Assembly: GCF_020554865.1 (NCBI RefSeq)
Contig: NZ_JAJCIC010000014.1
Coordinates: forward strand, 41,464-105,463
Direction: 5' to 3'
Origin: Lacrimispora sp. 210928-DFI.3.58
GTDB lineage: Bacteria > Bacillota > Clostridia > Lachnospirales > Lachnospiraceae
Length of the DNA stretch: 64,000 bases
Shown here: piece after piece, positions 41,234 to 50,551 of the stretch
Numbering within the stretch: the stretch's first letter is position 1
How the letters are laid out: each line of letters opens with the position of its first letter
Translations under genes and position numbers: made by a program
Notes under the pieces: generated by a model
Database searches by the model: none
Told to the model about the DNA's origin: nothing
What the model saw: only the letters and a program-made list of their open reading frames with translations

Positions 41234-42652
41234 TTAGTTCAGCAGATCCAACACATCTGCCTGGGCCTTCTCACAGGCCTCCTGGGCAGTCATTTCCCCG
41301 GCCTGGGCTCTGGAGGCATAGCTTCCCATAATATCCAGCATCTGGTTGATCTGCTCGTGAGGCGGTGTCCACTGCAGTCCGCGCTCTACCAGGCCATTGG
41401 CCTTTTCAAGAGCTGCCAATTGTGCAGGATAAGATGGATTTTCTTTTACCAGCTCCTCATTTTCATATACAGAATAGCGTGTTGCCGCTCCGCCATTTGA
41501 AACATAATCCATGCTCTTTTCCCGGCTTGTCATATACATCATAAATGCCCAGGCCGCCTCAGGATTCTTCGCTCCCTTTGGAATGGAAATATTCCAGTCA
41601 GCCAATGCAGCTGATTCTCCGGCAGGACCATCCGGCGGAGCTGCAAAGGCTACCTTGTCGTATATCTTTGACTGCTCCGGATCTGTGATAGCAGAGGCAA
41701 TTGCCGTTGCATCAAGCCACATAGCCGTCTTACCGGACATGAATGCTCCCAATGCCTCCTCATGAGTATAGGTAGATACATCAGGCGGCGCGCATTCCAG
41801 CATATCCAGATACCACTGAAGCGACTCCACCACTCCTGGATCGTCAATCTTAGGCTCTAACGTCTTTTGATCCATCATACCGTCGCAAAACGCATACATG
41901 GTAGTCAGCCAGCCGGATGCAAAGTGTATGCCTCTCTGAGCCCTTAAAGCCACTCCATAAAGACCGTCCTCTTTCCCATTAAAGAACTGGGCCAGCTCTA
42001 AAAATTCATCCATGGTCTTAGGCGGCTCCTTGCCGTATTTTTCAAATAAATCCGTGCGGTATCCCAGGAACCTTGTCTCACCGGCAATCGGGATTCCTAT
42101 GGTCTGTCCCTGATACCTTCCCAGATCACAGTAAGCCGGGATCAGATCTTCCTTGTCATACCAGTCCGGCGTCATCTGGGGATTGTCCAGATATTCATCC
42201 AAAGGCTGCACTACCTGCTTTGAGCCATATTCCGCATTCCAGAAGCTGTCCACCATGAACACATCATAGCTGTGAGCGCCTTGGAAATCCAAAAGCTGCT
42301 TGTTCTTTAAGTAGGTCTGTTCCACCACATCCCATTCCACCTGGATTCCAGTTAACGCCGTGAATTCATCCGCCATGGACTGGAAAGCCTCTGTGGACGG
42401 ATGAGAGGCCATGGAGACAACGATCTGTGTACCGTCATACTGCTCTTTTACAAGAGCCCCCCATCCCTCCAGGGTAGAAACATCTGCGGTCTCTGCGGCT
42501 TCTGTCTCCGGCGTACTCTCCGCTGCCTTTGTATCTGCGGCCTGTGCCTTTGTCGCCCCTTCCGTGGCAGGCGCACTGTTGGATGAGCTGCATGCTACCA
42601 TAGATAATGCTGTCATCACAGCGGTAGCTGTTACGTATAACTTTCGTTTCAT
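41234..42652 (-). CDS. Sugar ABC transporter substrate-binding lipoprotein
   Basis: 472-residue extracellular binding protein of the family 1 (UgpB/MalE-like) type. The signal peptide ends in a lipobox (LSMVACSSS). An Ala/Thr/Glu-rich linker precedes the binding fold (QIVVSMASHPSTEAFQSMADEFTALTGIQVEWDVVEQTYLKNKQLLDFQ). The C-terminal NPEAAWAFMMYMTSREKS and helix QINQMLDIMGSYASRAQAGEMTAQEACE are typical. ATG 42652 (MKRKLY) is preferred over ATG 42658, 9 versus 3 bases from GGAGG. It is the last gene of the ROK operon. Confidence 0.92.
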   Translation of the reverse strand: MKRKLYVTATAVMTALSMVACSSSNSAPATEGATKAQAADTKAAESTPETEAAETADVSTLEGWGALVKEQYDGTQIVVSMASHPSTEAFQSMADEFTALTGIQVEWDVVEQTYLKNKQLLDFQGAHSYDVFMVDSFWNAEYGSKQVVQPLDEYLDNPQMTPDWYDKEDLIPAYCDLGRYQGQTIGIPIAGETRFLGYRTDLFEKYGKEPPKTMDEFLELAQFFNGKEDGLYGVALRAQRGIHFASGWLTTMYAFCDGMMDQKTLEPKIDDPGVVESLQWYLDMLECAPPDVSTYTHEEALGAFMSGKTAMWLDATAIASAITDPEQSKIYDKVAFAAPPDGPAGESAALADWNISIPKGAKNPEAAWAFMMYMTSREKSMDYVSNGGAATRYSVYENEELVKENPSYPAQLAALEKANGLVERGLQWTPPHEQINQMLDIMGSYASRAQAGEMTAQEACEKAQADVLDLLN

Positions 42653-42744
42653 AACCATTTTCCTCCTTATATTATAAAATTTAATATGAACGTTCAAGTC
42701 AACACTCCCTCTGAAAGCAACGGAATATGTAATCCCCGCGGGAA

Positions 42745-43575
42745 TTAACCCTTTACTGCCCCAAAGGTAAGGCCGCGTATCATGTATTTCTGGACTGCAA
42801 TACCGAATATGATCACCGGAAGGCTGGACAGAACTCCTGTAGCTGCCATTTCACCCCATTTTGTGCCTGATACCGACAAAAACAGCATTACTGAGGTGGG
42901 AACTGTCTTTGCCCTTACACTGGTAAGGAAATTTGCGAAAACAAATTCATTCCAGGAATTGATCAGGCAGAAGATAGCAGTAGCCGTAAGACCTGGAAGA
43001 GACAAGGGCAATACCAGTTCCTTCAGCACCTGGAAACCGCTGCAGCCGTCAATCTTGCCCGCATCCTCAATCTCTACGGGAATGTCCTCAAAAAATCCCC
43101 TCATCATAAGGATCGTGAACGGTATGTTGAACAGCAGGTAACAGATGATCAAAATAATCTTTGTATCGAGAAGCCTGCCAGCCATAGCCATAAGGAAATA
43201 GGGGATCACAATTGCCATAGACGGAAGCATTCTCTGGCTTAAGACCATGAACGCCGTATTTTCCCTGTTTTTCCAATGAAAGCGGGCAAAGCCATAAGCT
43301 GCAAAGGATCCGATCACCAGAGAGATCGCGGTGGATATCACAGACACGATCACGCTGTTTTTGAAGTAATCCAAAATATGGGCATTTTTGATAATATTGT
43401 CATAATTCTGCAAGGTGGGTGTAAAAATAAATTTTCCCGGCTCAAAAATATCCACACGGGGCTTTAAGCTGATCAGCACCATCCACAGATAGGGGGCAAT
43501 AAAAAACAGGCAGACCAGAGTAAATATGATTCCCTTAATGATCCCTGCTGTTATCCGTTTCTGTTTTCTGCTCAT
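42745..43575 (-). CDS. Carbohydrate ABC transporter permease (MalG type)
   Basis: 276 residues with six transmembrane helices and the EAA loop EIEDAGKIDGCSGFQVLKELVLPLSLPGL. The N-terminus is RKQKRITAGIIKGIIFTLVCLFFIAPYLWMVLISLKP. It lies three bases after the MalF-type gene, so the two are coupled. It completes a sugar importer with the binding protein downstream; the ATPase is missing and is presumably a shared MsmX-like subunit. Confidence 0.94.
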   Translation of the reverse strand: MSRKQKRITAGIIKGIIFTLVCLFFIAPYLWMVLISLKPRVDIFEPGKFIFTPTLQNYDNIIKNAHILDYFKNSVIVSVISTAISLVIGSFAAYGFARFHWKNRENTAFMVLSQRMLPSMAIVIPYFLMAMAGRLLDTKIILIICYLLFNIPFTILMMRGFFEDIPVEIEDAGKIDGCSGFQVLKELVLPLSLPGLTATAIFCLINSWNEFVFANFLTSVRAKTVPTSVMLFLSVSGTKWGEMAATGVLSSLPVIIFGIAVQKYMIRGLTFGAVKG

Positions 43576-43578
43576 ACC

Positions 43579-44463
43579 CTATGCCTCCTTTCTCTGATAG
43601 TGTATCAGCACCTTACTGATACAGGTGGAAATGACCATCAGGACAATCGCATTGGCAGCAGCCCGTCCGATAAGGCCATTTTGGGCATTGGCAAGCCTGT
43701 ATATGTGAAGGCTTAAAAACTCCGTGGAATTGCCCGGCCCTCCCTGAGTCAGTACAAAAGGCATATCATAGATTTTCAGGGAATCGATCGTCCTAAAGAT
43801 CATGGTAAGGAAGATCAGGGGACGCAGGGAGGGCAGCGTAATATAGCGGAAAAGCTGAAAAGCGTTGCCTCCATCGATCCTGGCCGCCTCATACTGGTCA
43901 GAAGGCAAAGAGCACAGTCCTGCATAGCTGATCAGGGCTACGAAGGGTGTCCACTGCCACACATCTGCCAAAACCACGGAAGTAAAGGCCTTGTCGGCAT
44001 CCAGCCAGGCTACATTGGGGATGCCTAACTGGTTCAGAAAATAATTTATGATCCCGTATTCCGAATTCAGCATAAGCTTCCAAATATTTCCAGCAATGCT
44101 TGGAGTCATCACAATGGGAACGATCAGAATTGCAAATACTACCGGCTTTAGCTTAAACTCCGTATCACACAACAGCTTTCCAATGAAAAAGCCAAAGACC
44201 ATTTCAATTACTGTTGTTATTACCATAAAGAGAAGGCTGATATACACTGCATTCCAAAAGTCCGGATCACCACCGGAAAACAAGCGCAAATAGTTGTTAA
44301 ACCATACAAATTTTACCCGGCTTAAATCCCATCCCAGCTGATAATTTGTCACACTGATCACATAGAGGAATATGGTCGGAAATACAGTCAGAACCGTCAT
44401 GATCGTCATCGCCGGTGCAATGTAGGGCAGATATGGTTTTTTCTTAAAGCTGTGTTTTAACAT
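43579..44463 (-). CDS. Carbohydrate ABC transporter permease (MalF type)
   Basis: 294 residues with six helices and the EAA loop QYEAARIDGGNAFQLFRYITLPSLRPL. Starts MLKHSFKKKPYLPYIAPAMTIMTVLTVFPTIFLYVISV. The pair with the MalG-type gene forms the transmembrane channel. The gap to the preceding oxidoreductase is 19 bases. Confidence 0.94.
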   Translation of the reverse strand: MLKHSFKKKPYLPYIAPAMTIMTVLTVFPTIFLYVISVTNYQLGWDLSRVKFVWFNNYLRLFSGGDPDFWNAVYISLLFMVITTVIEMVFGFFIGKLLCDTEFKLKPVVFAILIVPIVMTPSIAGNIWKLMLNSEYGIINYFLNQLGIPNVAWLDADKAFTSVVLADVWQWTPFVALISYAGLCSLPSDQYEAARIDGGNAFQLFRYITLPSLRPLIFLTMIFRTIDSLKIYDMPFVLTQGGPGNSTEFLSLHIYRLANAQNGLIGRAAANAIVLMVISTCISKVLIHYQRKEA

Positions 44464-44482
44464 ATGGAATGCCCCCTTCTTT

Positions 44483-45493
44483 TCAATCCCCGGCCCTCAT
44501 ACACTCCGAAACCCCATACCGCTCTTCCAGTTTTACAATTTGCTTTGATCCATACGCCCGGCCTGCGGCCCACAAAATTTCCATTGTTCCTTCTACCGAG
44601 CAGATATCGGACTGAGCGGGATATGTATTCTCTCTGACGCACTGTACAAAATAGCGCAGTTCCTTTTCATATCCATCTTCCTTTGGCAAAGGAATCATGA
44701 TACTGCCGGAATCTGTAATAAGTTCCAGTTCATTTCCGCTTTTATATATAAGCATCCCTCTGTCACCTACAATTTCCAGCTCTGCCTCTAATTGGCCTTC
44801 ATGAAAGCCTTCCGGCATTCCCCAGGAACCGTTAATACTGGCACAGCAATCCTCATATGTCAATGTAAGAAGGCTGTGAAGGGTAGTATCCCCTCTTTTT
44901 ACAATTTCACACGCAACCAGCTCCGGCAGACCCAGTATCCAATACACATAGTCCACATCATGGACACATAAATCCATAAGGATCCCTCCGCTTAAACGGC
45001 TGTCCATCAGCCAATTTCCCTTTGACCAGGCTGGCATCTTCTGGCGTCTTTTGCAGGTTATCATCCGTGGCTTTCCGATATCTCCATTTAAAAGGAGCTC
45101 CCTGGCCTTCACATATCCGCTCCAGAACCGGATGACCTGGCCTATCATCACAAAGCAGTCCTTTTCCTTTGCCAGACACTTTAATTCGTTATATTCTCTC
45201 TGGTTCAGACATACCGGCTTTTCGCAAAATATTCCTCTGCAGATACCTGCCGCCTGCTCTATGGCCTCCCGGTGAAGCCAGGTAGGAAGGCAGATATCAA
45301 TGGCATCCACATGGTCTTTCTCCAGGCTTCTTATATCTGTAAGGGCCTTGCAATGGAACTGATGTGCAAATTCTTCTGCCTTGTCTGCATCGTGTTCAAT
45401 AACATAGCTGATTTCCACGTCATTCCCCATTTTTTTATATGCGTTTCCATGGACCTGTCCCATTTTTCCCGCACCCCAAATGGCTATTTTCAT
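44483..45493 (-). CDS. Gfo/Idh/MocA family oxidoreductase
   Basis: NAD(P)-dependent sugar or inositol dehydrogenase, 336 residues. The nucleotide-binding start is MKIAIWGAGKMGQVHGNAYKKM. EKPVCLN holds the conserved EKP lysine. The DLCVHDVDYVYWILGLPE segment is typical of the catalytic domain (HDxD). ATG 45493 follows GGAGGTATAT. Together with the neighbouring TIM-barrel isomerase it suggests oxidation and isomerisation of the imported sugar or a cyclitol (inositol-like pathways use the same pair). Confidence 0.9.
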   Translation of the reverse strand: MKIAIWGAGKMGQVHGNAYKKMGNDVEISYVIEHDADKAEEFAHQFHCKALTDIRSLEKDHVDAIDICLPTWLHREAIEQAAGICRGIFCEKPVCLNQREYNELKCLAKEKDCFVMIGQVIRFWSGYVKARELLLNGDIGKPRMITCKRRQKMPAWSKGNWLMDSRLSGGILMDLCVHDVDYVYWILGLPELVACEIVKRGDTTLHSLLTLTYEDCCASINGSWGMPEGFHEGQLEAELEIVGDRGMLIYKSGNELELITDSGSIMIPLPKEDGYEKELRYFVQCVRENTYPAQSDICSVEGTMEILWAAGRAYGSKQIVKLEERYGVSECMRAGD

Positions 45494-45524
45494 ATATACC
45501 TCCGCTTCCATAATGCCTGCTGTA

Positions 45525-46346
45525 CTACATCAACTGCTCAAGATACTTCTTCCCCTCCGCAATCTCCTGCCTCTGTTTTTCATCCCCTGCTACAATTTCA
45601 TACTCAACTGATATTGGCCCTTCATACGCAAGGTCCTTCAGTTTTTGTATGAACCGCGGGAAATCCACTTTCCCCTTTCCAATGGGATACTCTGTGCCCA
45701 GCTCGTATCCATCCACCGGGTAGCTTCCATCCTTTGCGTGGACACTGCGGACATATTCTCCTACGATATCCAAGCCATCTATCGGATTCGCATTTCCATA
45801 CATCATAAGATTTGCCGGATCATAATTGATAAACAGATTATCTGCTTCCACATCATCAATCAGCCGCTTCAGCACAATGGGCGGTTCCTGGCCTGTCTCC
45901 ATAAGGAAATTCTGGCCCTGTCCCTTTAGCTCGGCGGTAATGTATCTCAATATGCTGACAACACCTGTGTAATTAACATCACGGCAGTTGAGCGGCACAA
46001 AGCCCAGATGGGTGATCACATCCTTTATCCCCAGCTCTCTGGCATAGGCAGCACCGTCCAGAAGATTCTTTGTCCTGGATGCCCTGTATTCCGGAGGCAC
46101 GATGCCCAGGATTGACGGTCCTTCTGCAAAATCCCATTTGATAGGACCGTGCCAGCCGCACCATAGGCCGGTAGCTTCCATCTCATATTTCTCCAACAGG
46201 CCTTTTACATATGCAGCGTGATCCCTGTTCAAATACCCCATATTCCAGATCTGAAGCTGACAGTTCGAGAAACCTGTTTTCTTTGCCCATTTCAGCGTTG
46301 TCTCAAAATCATCCTGAACAATAATTGCAATTCCCAATGGCTTCAT
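45525..46346 (-). CDS. Sugar phosphate isomerase/epimerase (xylose isomerase-like TIM barrel)
   Basis: 273 residues. The TIM-barrel AP_endonuc_2/IolE-like pattern includes LQIWNMGYLNRDHAAYVKGLLEKYEMEATGLWCGWHGP, DVITHLGFVPLN, LMETGQEPPIVLKRLI, LFINYDPANLMMYGNANP, VRSVHAKDGSYPVDG and PISVEYEIVAGDEKQRQEI with metal-ligand Glu, Asp and His residues. Such enzymes pair with Gfo/Idh dehydrogenases in inositol and rare-sugar catabolism. It sits between the ROK regulator and the oxidoreductase. Confidence 0.9.
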   Translation of the reverse strand: MKPLGIAIIVQDDFETTLKWAKKTGFSNCQLQIWNMGYLNRDHAAYVKGLLEKYEMEATGLWCGWHGPIKWDFAEGPSILGIVPPEYRASRTKNLLDGAAYARELGIKDVITHLGFVPLNCRDVNYTGVVSILRYITAELKGQGQNFLMETGQEPPIVLKRLIDDVEADNLFINYDPANLMMYGNANPIDGLDIVGEYVRSVHAKDGSYPVDGYELGTEYPIGKGKVDFPRFIQKLKDLAYEGPISVEYEIVAGDEKQRQEIAEGKKYLEQLM

Positions 46347-46360
46347 CTTATACCCTCCTT

Positions 46361-47569
46361 TTATCCGCAGAATAACTGTGACCCGTCCATATCATTGAAC
46401 CGAAAATATTGGTTGATATAATACTTTGCGGCCCCTCTTACCACCGAGGCCTCCCCCAGCGTTGTGTATTCCGTATCCACATCAGACACAAACTGGCGGA
46501 AACCCATCTGCCCCATCTTTTCCTTTAGCATGGCTAAAAATGTGTCCCCCAGCTTTCTTCCTATACCGCCAATGATGACTGCCTCCGGATGGAAAAGAGA
46601 TGCCGCATTACACAGGGCATATGCAAGATCCTCCGCCATAGCGGCCATAAGAGCCTCTGCCTTCGCATCTCCGGCCTTCACCAGTGCCACCAAATCCTTG
46701 AACAGCAGCTTCTCCCCTGCGATCTTCCTGTTTTCCAGACCAAATTCTTCAAATAGTCTGGGAAGGGCCAGCTCTCCGATCTGGTTCTCCAGGCATCCCC
46801 TGTTTCCGCACATACAGGGGTATCCGTTCCTGTCCACCGATACATGGCCGAACTGAGTCGACATTCCACTGGCCCCCCCTAACAGTACACCTCCATGGAG
46901 CAGGGCTGCGCCTACGCCGTCATTAATATTAATATAAATATAGTTTTTGCTTTCCAGATTTCCAAACGCGTTCTCCGCATATGCAAAACAGGCAGTATCA
47001 TTTAGTATAGCCAGTGGATACCCTTTGATCATCTCCCGCAGCCTGCTGATACGATAGCTGCCCTGTTCCCCGGCAGGAAGTACTACGGAAATGATCTTGT
47101 CATGCCTTTCATCAATCATGCCAGGTACGATTACACAGACGCCCATTACCTTGACACCCACACACTGGGATTCCTGGAAAGACTCAAAACAGGCTCCCAG
47201 CTCCGCCAGCGCATCCGCCTTGTTCCTCATGTCATATTCCCTGCACATGGTAATGTTCATGGCGGAATCCACCAGCCCGATTTCCAAGCTGTCCTTATGC
47301 CAGTTCAACACGATCACAACATTATCCCGGCTGTTCACCGTAAGGCTGTTGGGCTTTCTTCCCTGGCGGTTGCTCACCGATGCTCCCTCGTCCACCACAT
47401 ATCCTTCCTGCATCAGCTCATCTACCAATGCGGATACGGTTGTCTTGCTCACCTTCATCTGATCTGCGATCTGGGTTCTGCTGATTCCAGGGATATCTTC
47501 AATAAGCTGATATACCTGCTTTTTATTGTTGTTCTTGATTAAGATCTGGTTATATTTTTTCATCTCCAT
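46361..47569 (-). CDS. ROK family transcriptional regulator
   Basis: 402-residue repressor with an N-terminal MarR-like helix-turn-helix (VYQLIEDIPGISRTQIADQMKVSKTTVSALVDELMQEGYV) and a ROK domain. The ROK signature is INDGVGAALLHGGVLLGGASGMSTQFGHVSVDRNGYPCMCGNRGCLENQIG with the zinc cysteines in CMCGNRGC. It resembles XylR/NagC-type sugar sensors. It is the first gene of the six-gene sugar operon, and a palindrome in its promoter is the likely operator. The ligand may be the imported sugar. Confidence 0.93.
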   Translation of the reverse strand: MEMKKYNQILIKNNNKKQVYQLIEDIPGISRTQIADQMKVSKTTVSALVDELMQEGYVVDEGASVSNRQGRKPNSLTVNSRDNVVIVLNWHKDSLEIGLVDSAMNITMCREYDMRNKADALAELGACFESFQESQCVGVKVMGVCVIVPGMIDERHDKIISVVLPAGEQGSYRISRLREMIKGYPLAILNDTACFAYAENAFGNLESKNYIYININDGVGAALLHGGVLLGGASGMSTQFGHVSVDRNGYPCMCGNRGCLENQIGELALPRLFEEFGLENRKIAGEKLLFKDLVALVKAGDAKAEALMAAMAEDLAYALCNAASLFHPEAVIIGGIGRKLGDTFLAMLKEKMGQMGFRQFVSDVDTEYTTLGEASVVRGAAKYYINQYFRFNDMDGSQLFCG

Positions 47570-47591
47570 TGAAATATTGCCCCCGTATATT

Positions 47592-47616
47592 AATTAGTTC
47601 AGTGACCTTACTAATT
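47592..47616 (-). promoter_or_regulatory. Candidate ROK operator
   Basis: Inverted repeat AATTAGT (47592-47598) and ACTAATT (47610-47616), spacer 11 bases, covering the expected start of transcription. The sequence resembles XylR-type sites (TTAGT...ACTAA). Confidence 0.6.
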
Positions 47617-47624
47617 ATGTCCTG

Positions 47625-47653
47625 AGTATATCACATTAAATTCTGATATGCAA
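47625..47653 (-). promoter_or_regulatory. Promoter of the ROK sugar operon
   Basis: On the minus strand TTGCAT (47648-47653) and TATACT (47625-47630), 17-base spacer. The operator palindrome lies just downstream. It runs divergently from, and 24 bases before, the abc-F promoter. Confidence 0.7.
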
Positions 47654-47676
47654 TACCTATCTGCAAAAAATCAGGA

Positions 47677-47705
47677 TTGCCACAAACCATTTTCTCATGT
47701 AGAAT
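47677..47705 (+). promoter_or_regulatory. Promoter of the ABC-F gene
   Basis: TTGCCA (47677-47682) and TAGAAT (47700-47705) with a 17-base spacer. AAAGGAG follows at 47723. Confidence 0.6.
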
Positions 47706-47744
47706 GGGAACAGTACGAAATCAAAGGAGTTTTTCATATCTGCT

Positions 47745-49298
47745 ATGAGTATTTTAAATGTCGAACATTTAAGCCACGGCTTCGGGGACCGGGCTATTTT
47801 CCATGATGTTTCCTTCCGCCTCCTTAAGGGTGAGCATATTGGCCTTGTTGGGGCTAACGGGGAGGGGAAGTCCACCTTTATGAATATTATCACGGGTAAG
47901 CTTATGCCTGACGAGGGCAAGGTAGAGTGGGCAAAGAATGTACGGGCCGGATACTTAGACCAGCATACGGTGCTGGAAAAAGGAATGACTGTCCGCCAGG
48001 TATTAAAAAGCGCCTTTGCCTTTCTTTTTGAGATGGAGGAGCAGATGAACCAGATCTGTGACAAAATGGGCGAGGCAGATGAGGAGGAAATGGCCTCCAT
48101 GATGGAGGAGCTGGGCACCATTCAAGACCTTTTGATGGCCCATGATTTCTACATCATTGACTCCAAGGTAGAGGAGGTCGGCCGTGCCCTTGGACTTCAT
48201 GAGATCGGAATGGACAAGGATGTGACCGAGCTTTCGGGAGGCCAGAGGACAAAGGTTCTCCTAGGCAAGCTTCTACTGGAGAAGCCGGATATCCTCCTTC
48301 TCGATGAGCCCACCAACTACCTGGATGCCCAGCACATAGAATGGCTGAAGCGCTATCTTCTGGAATATGAGAATGCCTTTATCCTCATCTCCCACGACAT
48401 CCCATTCTTAAACAGCGTTATCAACCTGATCTATCACATGGAAAACCAGCGCCTTGACCGCTATGTAGGTGATTACGATAAATTCCAGGAGGTCTATGCA
48501 GCCAAAAAAGCACAGCTGGAGGCTGCCTACAAGCGCCAGCAGCAGGAGATCGCCAATCTGGAGGACTTCGTTGCCCGCAACAAGGCCAGGGTTGCCACCA
48601 GAAATATGGCAATGTCACGCCAGAAAAAGCTGGACAAGATGGAGGTCATCGAGCTGGCAAAAGAAAAACCGAAGCCGGAGTTCCATTTTCTGGAAGCCCG
48701 CACTCCGGGAAAATGTATTTTTGAGACAAAAGATCTGGTCATCGGCTACGACGAGCCTCTGTCAAGGCCTCTAAACCTTCTCATGGAGCGGGGACAGAAG
48801 GCCGTCCTGGTAGGAGCCAACGGTATCGGAAAGACCACCCTTTTAAAGAGCATCCTGGGCCTGACTCCCTCCTTATCCGGCAGCGTGGAGCTGGGCGATT
48901 ACCTGTCCATCGGCTACTTTGAACAGGAAATGGCTCCCGGCAATACCACCACCTGCCTGGAAGAGATCTGGAAGGAATTTCCATCCTACACCCAGTACCA
49001 GGTGCGCTCTGCCCTGGCAAAATGCGGTCTCACCACAAAGCACATCGAAAGCCAGGTGCGTGTCCTAAGCGGCGGCGAGCAGGCAAAGGTGCGTCTGTGC
49101 AAGCTCATCAACCGCGAGACAAACGTCCTTCTCCTGGATGAGCCCACCAACCATCTGGATGTGGACGCAAAGGAGGAGCTGAAACGTGCCCTGAAGGCTT
49201 ACAAAGGCAGCATCCTCCTTATCTGCCATGAGCCCGAATTCTACGAAGGCCTGGCAACCGATGTATGGGACTGCCGGGAATGGGCCCTCAGGCAATAA
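47745..49298 (+). CDS. ABC-F family ATP-binding protein
   Basis: 517-residue soluble protein with two ABC domains and no membrane segments; ABC-F members act on ribosomes. First Walker A is GLVGANGEGKSTFMNIITG, signature ELSGGQRTKVLLGKLL, Walker B ILLLDEPTNYLDAQHIEWLKRYL. The linker is charged (YAAKKAQLEAAYKRQQQEIANLEDFVARNK). The second set is LVGANGIGKTTLLKSILGL, VLSGGEQAKVRLCKLI, VLLLDEPTNHLD. The ribosome binding site AAAGGAGT is 14 bases from the ATG, longer than usual. Whether it is an antibiotic-protection type is not evident. Nearest by size to YkpA/Uup groups. Confidence 0.93.
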   Translation: MSILNVEHLSHGFGDRAIFHDVSFRLLKGEHIGLVGANGEGKSTFMNIITGKLMPDEGKVEWAKNVRAGYLDQHTVLEKGMTVRQVLKSAFAFLFEMEEQMNQICDKMGEADEEEMASMMEELGTIQDLLMAHDFYIIDSKVEEVGRALGLHEIGMDKDVTELSGGQRTKVLLGKLLLEKPDILLLDEPTNYLDAQHIEWLKRYLLEYENAFILISHDIPFLNSVINLIYHMENQRLDRYVGDYDKFQEVYAAKKAQLEAAYKRQQQEIANLEDFVARNKARVATRNMAMSRQKKLDKMEVIELAKEKPKPEFHFLEARTPGKCIFETKDLVIGYDEPLSRPLNLLMERGQKAVLVGANGIGKTTLLKSILGLTPSLSGSVELGDYLSIGYFEQEMAPGNTTTCLEEIWKEFPSYTQYQVRSALAKCGLTTKHIESQVRVLSGGEQAKVRLCKLINRETNVLLLDEPTNHLDVDAKEELKRALKAYKGSILLICHEPEFYEGLATDVWDCREWALRQ

Positions 49299-49319
49299 AG
49301 CGACCGAAATCCCGGCAGA

Positions 49320-50192
49320 TCAAACAGTAAACCATTCAAACGCCCCGCCTTCCGGCTTTATCTCAAATTCCATCCGTTTTCCCGAAACAGGATGCAAAAA
49401 AGCCAGGCGGCAGGCACAAAGTGCAAGAGGCAGGCGGGCTTCCCGGCGGGGAGCCTGCTTTTTTGCATAATCCCCAATCTCCTCTCTCATTCCGAACCAT
49501 TCCTCCCCTGCAGCACTTCGCACATCCTGTTCCGACATTTCGCTTTCCTGCTTTCTCCCCTGAGCCCAGCCCCTTCCATACCTCTCATCTCCCAAAAGAG
49601 GCGTCCCATGTCCTGCAAACTGCACCCGTATCTGGTGATGTCTTCCCGTCAAAAGCTGAATCTCCACCAGAGAGCACTCTCTATCCACTCCCATCACTTC
49701 CCTGTGGATAACCTCCAAAACACGATACCGAAGAACCGCTTTTTTGCTCTCTCCAACCGACTTATCCACAATCTCCGACCGATTATTTTTCCTATCCTGG
49801 CGCAGATAATCCACATACTCCCCCTGGTTATCCACAGGTTTTCCACAAACCACAGCCCGATACCATTTTTCCATCTTTCCCGCCTGAAGCCCGGCACTAA
49901 GCGCCCCAGAAGCCCTCTGATTCTTCCCATACACCATCACCCCGGAAACCGGCTTATCCAACCTGTGGATAACTCCCACATAAGGCGGCTGCCCTCCATT
50001 CCCCCTTGTGGACTTTCCTGTGGCTAATTTGTGGATATCCTGTGGAGAACTCAAATACCGCCTGATCTCACTGACCATATCCCTCTCAAATCCCCTAGCC
50101 GCCTGAGCCTCCACCCCCGCCGGCTTCCTCACCACGATCACATCCATATCCTCATAAATCACCGAAAGCATCTCACTCAAATCTCCTTCCAT
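49320..50192 (-). CDS. RluA family pseudouridine synthase
   Basis: 290 residues; isomerises uridines in rRNA or tRNA. The catalytic motif is GVIHRLDKPVSGVMVYGKN (Asp in HRLDKPVSG). Other motifs are YEDMDVIVVRKPAGVEAQ near the N-terminus and ECSLVEIQLLTGRHHQIRVQFAGHGTPLLGDERYG. It has no N-terminal S4 domain, so RluA/RluC subgroup assignment is open. There is a 40-residue insertion before the C-terminal LPLALCACRLAFLHPV. The gene is unusually G-rich on its coding strand, continuing into the C-rich spacer upstream. Confidence 0.88.
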   Translation of the reverse strand: MEGDLSEMLSVIYEDMDVIVVRKPAGVEAQAARGFERDMVSEIRRYLSSPQDIHKLATGKSTRGNGGQPPYVGVIHRLDKPVSGVMVYGKNQRASGALSAGLQAGKMEKWYRAVVCGKPVDNQGEYVDYLRQDRKNNRSEIVDKSVGESKKAVLRYRVLEVIHREVMGVDRECSLVEIQLLTGRHHQIRVQFAGHGTPLLGDERYGRGWAQGRKQESEMSEQDVRSAAGEEWFGMREEIGDYAKKQAPRREARLPLALCACRLAFLHPVSGKRMEFEIKPEGGAFEWFTV

Positions 50193-50340
50193 CTATCCCA
50201 ATCCAAAACAATCCATTTCAAACACCACACCCCATTCTCCCCCAAATTATACCACAACACTCCCCCCAATGCATCCTTCTCCTCATCCCCATCCATACTC
50301 CCCCTTTCATCCTTCTCCCTCCCCATCCAGGGGCCCCCGC
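50193..50340. other. Pyrimidine-rich upstream region of the rluA-like gene
   Basis: Non-coding, strikingly C/T-rich and G-poor on the plus strand. The reading frames through it come from low complexity. It leads into the tandem repeat. Confidence 0.5.
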
Positions 50341-50548
50341 CATCCTCCTCCAGCCAAGAGCCCTCTGCATTCTCCCTCCTCCAGCCAGGACTCCCAGCAT
50401 CTTCCCTCCTCCAGCCAGGACTCCCAGCATCCTCCCTCCTCCAGCCAGGAGTCCCTGCATCCTCCCTCCTCCAGCCAGGGTCCCCTGCATCCTCCCTCCT
50501 CCAGCCAGGAGTCCCTGCATCCTCCCTCCTCCAGCCAGGAGTCCCCAG
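50341..50548. repeat. 30-bp tandem repeat (minisatellite), about seven units
   Basis: Exact 30-base periodicity of a unit like CTCCCTCCTCCAGCCAGGA plus GTCCCTGCAT with small changes in each copy (GGACTCCCAG, GGAGTCCCTG, GGGTCCCCTG). Units begin at 50341 (first degenerate), 50371, 50401, 50431, 50461, 50491 and 50521 (truncated). No unique spacers separate them, so it is not CRISPR. On the minus strand it can be read as repeats of DSWLEEGGCR, but no start signal exists. Confidence 0.9.
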
Positions 50549-50551
50549 CGT

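Noticed and set aside
50341..50548. Tandem repeats as a CRISPR array
   Set aside because: The units are head-to-tail with no unique spacers and no cas genes are present.
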